From positions 654,001 to 718,000 of the forward strand of contig LSRY02000048.1 in assembly GCA_001643675.2 (NCBI GenBank): a DNA stretch of 64,000 nucleotides. Direction: 5' to 3'. This document shows positions 11,492-22,662 of this stretch, one piece after another; positions within the stretch are counted from its first letter, which is position 1; each line of letters starts with the position of its first letter. This stretch comes from Monocercomonoides exilis. Taxonomy: Eukaryota > Preaxostyla > Oxymonadida > Polymastigidae. The position numbers were made by a program, and so were the translations under genes. Under the pieces are notes generated by a model that was not told where the DNA came from, did no database searches, and saw only the letters and a program-made list of their open reading frames with translations.

Positions 11492-12314
11492 AACAACATG
11501 TTCTCTTTGATTATTTCTTTGTAATATAAAGATTTGTGAGGTGGCTTATAAGTACCATTTGCCAACTTTTGAAGCAAGGATGCATTTTTGTCATTCATTT
11601 TCGTTGATTTTTTCATGTGCAAAGCACGGAAATGCATAAAATAATGAAACTTTCAAAAATAATAAAATATTTTTTTGAAATATCAAATTCAAATATAATC
11701 TTCAATTTTGTTAATTGAGTCATTCCAAGTGTCGCATTCGCTCAGTGCATTTCATAATTGCGAATAAGGTTGATTTCTGTTTTTTTTCGATGTGTCACAC
11801 AAAAAATAATTCTAATTCGAAAAAAAATAATTCGATTTCGGAATTAATAATACAATTTCGTAATTTATTAATTCAATTTCGAAAAAGAATAATTCAATTT
11901 TGAAATCGAATTAATAAATTCCGAAATTGTATTATTTTTTTTCGAATTAGAATTATTTTTGGTGTATGACAAAAAATTACACAAATAAGTGATTTCAAAA
12001 ATGAAATATTGCCGAGAAAGAACAATATTGATATATGAAACAGAATTCATTCTCATCCTTTATTCAAGTTTATTTCATCTCAAATAGAAAGAAAGCTTCC
12101 GAAAAATGATTTTTAAAAAAATTTAGAACAAACAGCAATGAATTTAAAAGAGATAGGTGTTTCCTGTTGAGGACCATCTTTTAAAACTAATATGAAAGGA
12201 TTCTACAAAGAATAATTTGTTGACAACAAATTCATTTTTTATCACATTTTTTGTTAATTATGCCCATATTTTATAAATATCACAGAATAGAAAAAAATAT
12301 TCTCTTGAGGAGCA
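11492..12314. other. AT-rich upstream region of surface protein 1
   Basis: Contains the palindromic repeat at 11795-11970, listed separately. The remainder is AT-rich and would include the promoter of the gene starting at 12315. I see no recognisable promoter element. Confidence 0.5.
11795..11970. repeat. 175-bp palindromic element (dispersed family)
   Basis: The arms 11795-11842 and 11921-11969 are inverted copies of each other, nearly identical over about 48 bases, around an AATT/TTCGAAA-rich centre. It could fold into a long hairpin. Diverged relatives with the same TTCAATTTCGAAAAAG-like core occur at 46796-46860, 47140-47250 and 47755-47870. This looks like a miniature inverted-repeat element family. 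Ends and target duplication are not certain. Confidence 0.75.
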
Positions 12315-15300
12315 ATGCTGACTATTTTGATTTATTGCCTGTTATGTCGTCATGCAATGGAACTTGATAATCCAAGTTATCAATTGTCGAAAAACATTAA
12401 CGAATGCAGTGAAAAAGACAATCAATTTATTGTTTCTGACAAAGAATCAAAATCTCTGTTGTATCCAAGCGCAGATCCGAGTGAACAAATGAATGCAACG
12501 AAGAAAGGAAAAGAAAATATCGAAAGTACTGCAATGACTGAAACGTTGAAGTCCGCAATTGAAAAATCATCAGATTATTCAGAAAAAAATGCTCATGACT
12601 CGGAAATAATAACCAAATGCAGTGAAGATGTTCTGCACGAAGATGATCCAATAAACGATAGTACTCAAATGAATAATGATTTGTTGAATAATGAGGAAAA
12701 AGAGGAAGTTTTCTTAAATGGAGAAGATGGGAATGATGATGCAGAATGCGGAAAATCAGAATCGAAACCCTGCAAAACAATAAAAAGAGCGGTCGAGAAA
12801 TGCATTCAAAAAGAATCAATAATTTTATGCACAACTGAGGAAAGTAACAAATATGATGCTGAGCCAATCACATTTGAAGATCGGAACGTTGAGATCAAAA
12901 GCAATGACAACTTCTTCATTACAATCATCACTGCTTTAGATGAATCAAAGGTTCAACAGGGTGATGCACTGCTAAATATTAAGCAAAACGGACGTCTTAC
13001 TCTGGAAAAAGCATATGTTCAAGTAAATTCTTCACGTGAAAGTGGCCGAAATCAGGGTTTGACTCTTGTAGAAGGAGATAATGCGACTTTTAAGGCTAGT
13101 CACACGCATATAACAATTGCTGATTACGAGAAAGGGTTGAATTGCGTTTTATTTGAATGTAAATTAGGATCATTGCATTTTTTTGAAACAGAAATTTCGC
13201 ACTTTAGATCTTCTTTCGCTTTAATACATGCAGAAGTATCAGATGCAGTTGTTTTCTTTTGTTCAACGTTGAATGGACTCACAACAACAAGTACAACACA
13301 ATCAGTAATTACGATTATGAGTGGATGCAAGCTGCTGGCTTTGATAGATTCAAATTTTTCAGATTGTTGCTCAACAGAACATAAACTAGGAGGGGCATTA
13401 TATTGGGAAATAGGAAACGGAGATAATACTCATGAAATAGCAAATTCAAACTTTTGCAATTGCTCTTGCAAGAGCAAAGAAGCAAACGGACATCAAAACG
13501 AAGAATCAAAAGGTGGAGCAATGTACATTCGTGGAAATGATGGAGTGATCGATGCATTGAATCTTTCTTTGAAAAATGTTGCATTCTCCGATTGTTCAGC
13601 TGACAAAGGTGAATATATATTTTTGTCTTTGGCATCTGGCCGAGAACAAATACCGGAAGACAAATTATCATTTGATATGGAAGAGATTTATGGAAAGCCA
13701 AATTTCATTTTATTGGAAGAAAGGAAAGATGGAATTGGCAACATTATTGACCTAATGAACGATGGGACAAAAAGGCTTCCATATTCTGCACAAAATATCT
13801 ATGTTGGAGGAGAGACATCAAGCCAGGAAAAAACTTGCGGAAGGAAAGAAGAACCTTGCAATTTGTTGAAAACAGGTAAAAGCCACATAGTCAAAGGCGG
13901 TCATGCTATGATATTTGTGATTGGAAGAGTTGCTGTTGATGAACCATTTATATATGATGAAGCTGTAACATTAACATCTGCCATAAATGATTGCTCAATG
14001 CCATTTTCTGAAAATGAACAAAAACGAGGAATTCTACGTGTTGGAGCGAAGATTGAAGCTAAAGAATCAAAAGCTGTTTTTGAGATTCAATATCGTGATA
14101 CAAAAATTGAGCATATCGATTTTGAATATCCTGATGCCATTGAAGGAGATGTGCTGGATATAATTTATGATAAAAACAGCTTACAAATATTTGACGTGGT
14201 GTTCAGACCTTGGAAGACTGAGCTAAAGGGAGAAAATGTTCTTGGCGGAGAAGGAAAACCTTTGCCATACAGGCTGATTGTGAAAGAAAAATCAACGGGC
14301 GACATTACCAGGTTGGTTGTCCATGGAAGAAATAGCAATGATAATGGGGAAAATCATCGAAACAACAATCAAATGGAAAATTTTATAAAACTAAGTGAAA
14401 TGGAAGAAATCAAACAAAATTCTGGAATCGTTGAAGAAGTCGTAGAAGATGACAATCCGTTGTGTTCTTGGGATTCTGGACTTATATTCATTAATCAGGG
14501 TTATTATTCATACATCAACGACAGTTCATTTACCGATATCAGCGAGGGTGCCATTTTTGTGGAATCATCTAGTTTGAATATGAACAATTGCAGCTTTGAA
14601 AATAACCATCCGATCAATGAAGATTGGATGAAATTTCCTTCTCTGCATCACAACTTCCGTGTTAAGAAGAAAAGTACTGATGAATACATTTACATTAATT
14701 CATTGAGAAAAGGAAGTGATGGGACAGAGGGAAAGCCATTGGGAATGATTTCTTTTGCTAATGTTGGAGGATCTGCTGTGGATAACACAAGCTCACTTTT
14801 TTTCATACCTGTTTTGTTGAATGTATCTCTGGAAAAAGAGGATCAGAGGAATGTAAATGGAATGGTTTATCGAACAAATGACGAATCTGTCATTGCGGTT
14901 GTGAGCGGAGAATATTTATTTCCTTGCGGTTTGACGTTTGAAGCATCAAAGAAAAGAAAAGACCAAGAACTGAAATGGATTGATTGCCCTGTTTCAGAAT
15001 ATGTTAACGAAACAAGAATGAATGTTAAAATCCCGAAATCGGTTCTTGATATTGATGACTACACATCTATTGTCTGCCGCTTATCTTATCCAAATGGCAT
15101 GATGGATGAAAAAAAGAGCAAATCAAAAGAGTTTGTTTTCGTAAAGCAAAAGAAAGAAGAAACTGCAAATGACGAACCTAAAGACAAGAAATCTTCTCAC
15201 ATAATTATAATCGCTGTTTCCGTGAGCGTTTTTGTTGTGGTTGCAGTGGTTATAGCCATTGTTGTTATTTGTGTTGTGAAATATAAGAATCGCAATCGGT

Positions 15301-15329
15301 ACAAGTCAATTAACGATATATCGAAATGA
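12315..15329 (+). CDS. large type I membrane surface protein, beta-helix-like
   Basis: A 1004-aa single-exon gene. The N-terminus (MLTILIYCLLCRHA) is a plausible signal peptide. The ectodomain is built of modules that begin with a short strand and a Cys/Pro motif. The first is 'AECGKSESKPCKTIKRAV' at about residue 145, the second 'YVGGETSSQEKTCGRKEEPC' near 495, and the third, less conserved, 'SDGTEGKPLG' near 795. Between them are alternating hydrophobic rungs such as 'SNFSDCCS', 'SNFCNCSC' and 'VAFSDCSA', each followed by 'GGA', as expected for right-handed parallel beta-helix. A single membrane segment (about 961-987, Ile/Val-rich) is followed by a 16-residue basic tail. The layout suggests a cell-surface protein. 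Related dead copies lie at 700, 4950, 6300 and 50624. The ligand or role is unknown. The start is the first ATG of the frame and gives the signal peptide. Confidence 0.85.
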   Translation: MLTILIYCLLCRHAMELDNPSYQLSKNINECSEKDNQFIVSDKESKSLLYPSADPSEQMNATKKGKENIESTAMTETLKSAIEKSSDYSEKNAHDSEIITKCSEDVLHEDDPINDSTQMNNDLLNNEEKEEVFLNGEDGNDDAECGKSESKPCKTIKRAVEKCIQKESIILCTTEESNKYDAEPITFEDRNVEIKSNDNFFITIITALDESKVQQGDALLNIKQNGRLTLEKAYVQVNSSRESGRNQGLTLVEGDNATFKASHTHITIADYEKGLNCVLFECKLGSLHFFETEISHFRSSFALIHAEVSDAVVFFCSTLNGLTTTSTTQSVITIMSGCKLLALIDSNFSDCCSTEHKLGGALYWEIGNGDNTHEIANSNFCNCSCKSKEANGHQNEESKGGAMYIRGNDGVIDALNLSLKNVAFSDCSADKGEYIFLSLASGREQIPEDKLSFDMEEIYGKPNFILLEERKDGIGNIIDLMNDGTKRLPYSAQNIYVGGETSSQEKTCGRKEEPCNLLKTGKSHIVKGGHAMIFVIGRVAVDEPFIYDEAVTLTSAINDCSMPFSENEQKRGILRVGAKIEAKESKAVFEIQYRDTKIEHIDFEYPDAIEGDVLDIIYDKNSLQIFDVVFRPWKTELKGENVLGGEGKPLPYRLIVKEKSTGDITRLVVHGRNSNDNGENHRNNNQMENFIKLSEMEEIKQNSGIVEEVVEDDNPLCSWDSGLIFINQGYYSYINDSSFTDISEGAIFVESSSLNMNNCSFENNHPINEDWMKFPSLHHNFRVKKKSTDEYIYINSLRKGSDGTEGKPLGMISFANVGGSAVDNTSSLFFIPVLLNVSLEKEDQRNVNGMVYRTNDESVIAVVSGEYLFPCGLTFEASKKRKDQELKWIDCPVSEYVNETRMNVKIPKSVLDIDDYTSIVCRLSYPNGMMDEKKSKSKEFVFVKQKKEETANDEPKDKKSSHIIIIAVSVSVFVVVAVVIAIVVICVVKYKNRNRYKSINDISK

Positions 15330-15428
15330 AAAAGGAAGCAAGAGAATTATCATAAATGAAATTTAATAAAAGAGTTTGCTTCTGATTATCGTCGTTTTTG
15401 AAAAAGAAAAAGGGGTATTTATTTATAT

Positions 15429-15472
15429 TTCTATTTCTATTTCTATTTTATTTTATTTTATTTTTTTAAATA
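15429..15472. repeat. (TTTCTA)n / (ATTTT)n minisatellite
   Basis: Tandem TTTCTA units pass into ATTTT units, downstream of the surface gene stop. Confidence 0.7.
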
Positions 15473-15689
15473 AGCAAATCTTTTTGTACAGAATTGCTTT
15501 TATTGGAGATCTGTTATATACTTCCAGATCGTTTTCTGTTAAGATTTTAATTTCCATTTCATAGAGTGAATGGTAATTGATCTTTCTTCTTGACATGTTT
15601 ATAAACATATCACAAACAATTTTTGATTGAAAATACTGTTAAACGAACATCTCATAAATATTCCAATAAATGAGCATTCAAGATGAATA

Positions 15690-15690
15690 A

Positions 15691-15764
<74 letters not shown>
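15690..15764. repeat. poly-T tract followed by (GT)n
   Basis: About 36 T bases followed after GCG by about 17 GT units. Confidence 0.92.
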
Positions 15765-15766
<2 letters not shown>

Positions 15767-16043
15767 ATTTTTCGAAAAGTCTAATCAGTCGTATTTTGCA
15801 CATAAAAAGTGTTTTTAACTTAAATAAACATAAAAGCAAACTTGAAACAAGATTTCAATTTTGAATAATCAAATTAAATATGATATTTGAATCATAAAAT
15901 AATTCAAGAAAAGAGAGAAAATATTGAAATTATCATTCTTCATTAATGTTGTATAAAAAAACAAAACTTTTATAACTTTTTCGTTTTTTTGAGAAATGTT
16001 AAAATTTTTATTGAGTCAAATTATTAAAATAGTGAAACAAATA

Positions 16044-16370
16044 CAATCTAAATCGTATGCAATCCCATCGAACACAATTCACATCATCTATTTTCAAAAT
16101 TTCCTATGCATCGACATCTTTTGCTTGTTTTTCACTTATTTTCCATCACAAACAATAACAGGGCCCAATATATATAATAACATTTTGTTTCATAATGGGT
16201 TCATTTTTAGTTGAAAAATTAAATTTTAATATTTTTAAAATTTATTCAAATGCATTTAATTATTGTTTTTGAAATGATTTAAATTATTTTTTCAATAGAA
16301 AAAAGTGCAGTTGTGAAGAATTTTCAAAAATTGGAAATAAAACCAAAAATTCAAAAATTAATTAATTGGG
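16044..16370. mobile_element. diverged second copy of the TA-flanked MITE
   Basis: From the TA at 16042-16043 the sequence starts CAATCTAAAT and follows the order of landmarks seen at 10813: 'GAACACAATT', 'TGCATCGACATCTTTTG', 'TTTTCCATCACA' and 'AACAGGGCCCAATAT' (copy 1: ACAGGGCTAAATAT). It continues to an AATTAATTAATT-like part near 16360. The right terminal repeat could not be found, so the copy is eroded or truncated. Confidence 0.65.
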
Positions 16371-16712
16371 GGGAAAAACGGACTTTTATGCTTTTTTTTG
16401 CACAAAGCATGAAAATTTTGTTTCACTCGCAATATTATAAAACTTTATCAGATTTCAAAATGAATAAGATTCTCATTTCCATAAACCGGTGTCATTGATA
16501 TAATAGTTAAGAACAAAACCCGCACTTTTGCAAAAACCCGCACACTTGACATTTTCCATCGAAATGCTATTCCACTTTCATATGTGTGAAAGCGTTTTGC
16601 ATTTCATTTCCACCATTAACTATTATTTGTCCAATATTTTATATTTCGATAGAAAAATCAAAAACAAATAATTTTGATCTTTTTTGATCTTTTGATTTTT
16701 CAATCGAAATAC

Positions 16713-16941
16713 AATTTGGCTGATCCTTTTTTAATTCTAACTTTCGTTCGAGTTTTGATTCAAACAATAATCTTAATGGGATTTTTCATAAAAAAAAAAA
16801 AAAAAATAATTTTCTTTTTTTTCGTCATCATGCATTGGATGTGTATACCGGTGTTGTTCATTTTTCCAAAACCCCATTAAGAACAAAATTTTGATCAAAA
16901 CTCGAACGAAAGGATGATTTCAAAAAGGATCAGCCATTTTT
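16713..16941. repeat. 229-bp inverted-repeat element
   Basis: The left arm (16713-16780) and right arm (16873-16941) are imperfect inverted copies. They share 'ATGGCTGATCCTTTTT' (left with TTGG) and 'CTTTCGTTCGAGTTTTGAT', and the inner arm ends 'TTAATGGG'. The centre is an A-run and T-rich spacer. It resembles a foldback or miniature inverted-repeat element. No relation to the other repeat families in the window was seen. Confidence 0.7.
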
Positions 16942-17363
16942 TTGTTTATTTCATTAAGGGAATATAATTATTTTTTTATTTTTGTTTTTATTTTTTTAAT
17001 TTTGCTTGATACACATTTCATGAAATTCTAGTTCATGTGCGTTTGCTAATTTTGTTCAATCGTTCGGTGAATGTACAAGATTGTCTCTTCAAAGATAACA
17101 TTTTTCAAAAAAGGATGTCCTTGTCAAAAATAAATCAACTATTCCACAAAAAAGATGAAAATGCATTTGCCAAATTATGCATTCAAAGTTTAAACATAAT
17201 TCAATTTTATTTTGCATTTTACTAACAATAAAAGATAAATCATTTATTCAAGATAAAACAAAAAATGAAAATATCTTTATTTTTAAGATTAAAAATGTTT
17301 TCATAATTTTAATTTCAAATGTTTCGGTTCGAATCAAGAAAAATGAAGTGATCCAGAAATGTC

Positions 17364-18458
17364 TCAGAACATCATTCTAAATAAAATTACAATCAGAATA
17401 ATCAAAACTATGACTAAAAAAAGGATTAAGCACCACTTCTTTTTGTCTAAAAGAATATTCATATCATTAAATGAGTAAGATAAAAATTTGAAAAAGCAGT
17501 TATCATTGAATGAAAAAAAAAATAAAAAAATGAATAAGTATTACAAAAAACGATGAAACCTTTTGTATTTATTATTTTATCCATCGCCTTATTGAGTACA
17601 CCTAATTTTCTATTTTGTTTTTCCACGTTTTCACTGATTTCTTCAATTTCTCGCGTTGTATCGTCGACAGCATTTCCAATTTCAAGTCCGACTTGATGAA
17701 GAGTTTGCGCATGTTCGTGAAGAATATCTAATTTGTTGTCTTGATCACGAAAAATTTGCTATTTTTTATGGAATTTCATATTTTTGGCACAAGCAACAAA
17801 AATTATTTTGATGGACAAACCTCTTGCTGTAATGTCTCTTCTTCCAAATACTTTTGATTAAATGCTGTCATTTCTTCTTCAAATCGTTTTTTTGTAGATA
17901 TTTGAGGTTCTTGTGGAATCAATCTCTTATAGGAAGAATTTCAGTAATTTTTAAATAGAAATAAGATTCACACGTTCCTCTGTATCTGACGCATTTTTTG
18001 CTTTGATAATGATGAATTTATTGATTCTTCAATTGCTTGTATTTGATCTTTGACTTCTCTATAAAATGTCCGTCGACGCTCAATTTCCTCAAAAGATACC
18101 CCATACTTCTGGGAATGTGCTTCAGTAAGATCTATTTGATGTTTCAAAATTTAATATTTTTTTAATCTCATGAAAAAACCTATTGTTTGTCCAAAATATG
18201 CTAAATCATCTGAAAATGAATGGATACTTTCCTTTAAATCTGCAGTAGCTTTATCTAATATTTCAAAATTCCCATCAGCTAAAAGCTGCTTCCATCTTGA
18301 ATGCGCATCATTCAAACGAGAAATTGTTCTCTGTATTTCACTTCATAAAAAAAACAAAAACCATACACATAACATAATTATAAAAATAAGCACCCTTTTG
18401 TAAGATAATATGGATCTGTTGTTGTTGTTGACGAAGATTTAGAATCTTTATACGCCAT
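17364..18458 (-). CDS. Qc-SNARE of syntaxin-6 type
   Basis: A tail-anchored fusion protein of 256 aa, probably acting on trans-Golgi/endosomal membranes if it follows its family. Six exons (minus strand): 18458-18394, 18340-18180, 18131-17974, 17925-17821, 17758-17560, 17446-17364, all with GT-AG introns of 48 to 113 bp and matching phases. The N-terminus has 'DPYYLTKGEIQ', like the 'DPF/Y' start of syntaxin-6 proteins, followed by a helical N-domain. The SNARE helix begins at about residue 163 with 'QIFRDQDNKLDILHEHAQTL' and continues 'QVGLEIGNAVDDTTREIEEI'. The 'DKKKWC' motif then precedes a 20-residue hydrophobic anchor and a short end, as in syntaxin 6 ('RRQWC'). At the position expected for the central-layer Gln the residue is Thr. 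Syntaxin 8/10 or plant SYP6 are the alternatives. Confidence 0.9.
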
Positions 18459-18856
18459 TACAAAAATATCATATTAACTGAGAAGACAATATGGTTGTAA
18501 CTGAAATTGAAATTTTCAAAACAATTTCTTTTAAAAGATAACAAAAAAAAATGCAACCAATAAATTGAAACAACGGTGAATTGAGCAAAAAACAAATCAA
18601 AAAAACAAATCAAAATATTGAAAAATTTTCACATAATGTAAGTTTCATGCATTCATCAAAAAATATAATTTGAAGAGCAAATTTTCAATGCAAAAAGAAT
18701 GACAACCAATTACCTCTTTTGTACCTTTGAACCAAAGCGAAAATTTCATAAAAGGCATAATTTTTGAGATAATGAACATGTAAGAAAAAATCCATCGTGG
18801 AGCAAATACGCTAAGTTCTCATTGTAAATTAAAAAAATACTTTTTTCATTAAAGTT
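18459..18856. other. intergenic, SNARE upstream region
   Basis: 398 bp between the stop of the hypothetical acidic gene and the SNARE start. AT-rich. It should hold the SNARE promoter, but no named element is visible. Confidence 0.5.
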
Positions 18857-19859
18857 CTATTCTTCATTTGATGCATTTGCTTTTATTTCATTTAGGAGTA
18901 ATGATGCCTTTCGAAATAGAACTGGCTGAATAGCATTTGATTGTTCATTATCTTCACAAATTGGACTTATAATCTGATCCTTGGTGATGTTTTTCTCAAT
19001 GACAATCTTTTCGCCAATTGGTTTCACCTCTTGAGTAAGTTGCCCTTCTTCCTCATCTTCGTTGTCGTCACATTCATTTGAATGCTTTCGTTTTTCTGGA
19101 GATTCCTCCAAGGATACTATTTCAGATCCTTCACCTTGACCATCTGTTTCTGTAAGCTCAATACTTGTATCAACTGTATCTACCCAATCTGCTTCGTTGT
19201 TTTGCATCCAATCCGGATCTTCTTCTTCACAATTTTCTTCCTTCTGCTCCATTGATTTATCAAGTCCATCCATTGCAAGAATTGACTGTTGCTCGGATAA
19301 GCCAAGTTGTTCCTTTGAATTAACTTCAGAAGCACATGGAACGTTACATGATGATGCTGATGGTGAACTTTCTTTTTTTGATTCTCCATTATTTTCAATT
19401 CCATCTCTGCTTTCACTTTCAATACTCTCCGTTATCTGAAAAATTTCGAAAGAAAATTAATAGCAAATCTTCAGTTTTTAATAATAATAGCAAAACAACC
19501 TTTTGAAGATTGAGTGTCTTTGATTTTAATTCAGGTGGTTGCAAGGATTCTAAGGCTTGCTCTGGATGTTGAATCATGTCTATTCTTGTCTGATAATAGT
19601 GAAGTGCGTCGCAACCCGAAGAGAATCTTTCTTTTAACTGTAGTAACTTGTGCTCAATCTTTGATTGAAGAGGAGATGCAATCCTATCCTTTAATAAAAA
19701 TAAACATATTTTATTATATTGCTCTTGACTCAATGGTGGAGATGGTAATGATTCTTCTGCTTTTGAAGACATGCAGACTTCAATGACGGCTTTAACAAAT
19801 GGATATAGAAATTGAGGAGCATCAACGGTGTAGCTCGATAGAGATGAATGAGTTTTCAT
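18857..19859 (-). CDS. hypothetical acidic protein, 312 aa
   Basis: Two exons, 19859-19500 and 19435-18857, joined across a 64-bp GT-AG intron in phase 0, ending at TAG. The N-terminal 120 residues look folded and helical ('APQFLYPFVKAVIEVC', 'SQEQYNKICLFLLKDR', 'IEHKLLQLKERF'). The C-terminal half is acidic and low in hydrophobic residues ('EENCEEEDPDWMQNNEADW') and ends in a short helix-like 'ASLLLNEIKANASNEE'. An upstream in-frame extension exists, but the ATG at 19859 fits better because the sequence before it is AT-rich and hydrophobic. It is in tandem with the SNARE and DNAAF4 genes on the same strand. I do not recognise the family; an adaptor or regulatory subunit is possible but only a guess. 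Confidence 0.7.
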
Positions 19860-20109
19860 TTTAAAGTCAAATCTAAAATAAATGCAGCAATAAAAGCGAC
19901 AATAGAAGATTCGACAAAATTGTTGTACATATTTTATTTTAATATCAAGCAAAGGCATACTTGAAACAGTCAATTTAAAAGCTTGCAAATCAAAAATCCG
20001 GAAATAAATAAAAATTTATGGGTTGAATATTTCGTTTGAAAGAATAATTATAATCTGAGAAATGATATCCAATAAAATATCAATTTTTTAATTCAAAAAG
20101 CAATTCCAT

Positions 20110-22623
<2,514 letters not shown>

Positions 22624-22662
22624 TTTTTATTAAGGGGAACAATTCAATTTTATTTTTTCATT
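22624..22662. promoter_or_regulatory. 39-bp bidirectional start-to-start spacer
   Basis: Only 39 bp separate the ATG of DNAAF4 (minus) from the ATG of condensin subunit 2 (plus). The spacer is AT-rich with a single AAGGGGAA patch and no TATA box I can defend. It must hold both 5' untranslated regions, or the transcripts must start inside the opposite gene. That it acts as a shared promoter is inference from position. Confidence 0.6.

Larger units (their letters stand above)
15330..17363. other. intergenic region rich in repeats
   Basis: Holds the T-tract/GT repeat, a second copy of the MITE and an inverted-repeat element, each listed separately. The rest is AT-rich. It separates the surface gene from the minus-strand SNARE gene (tail to tail). 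No additional gene is evident. Confidence 0.6.
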
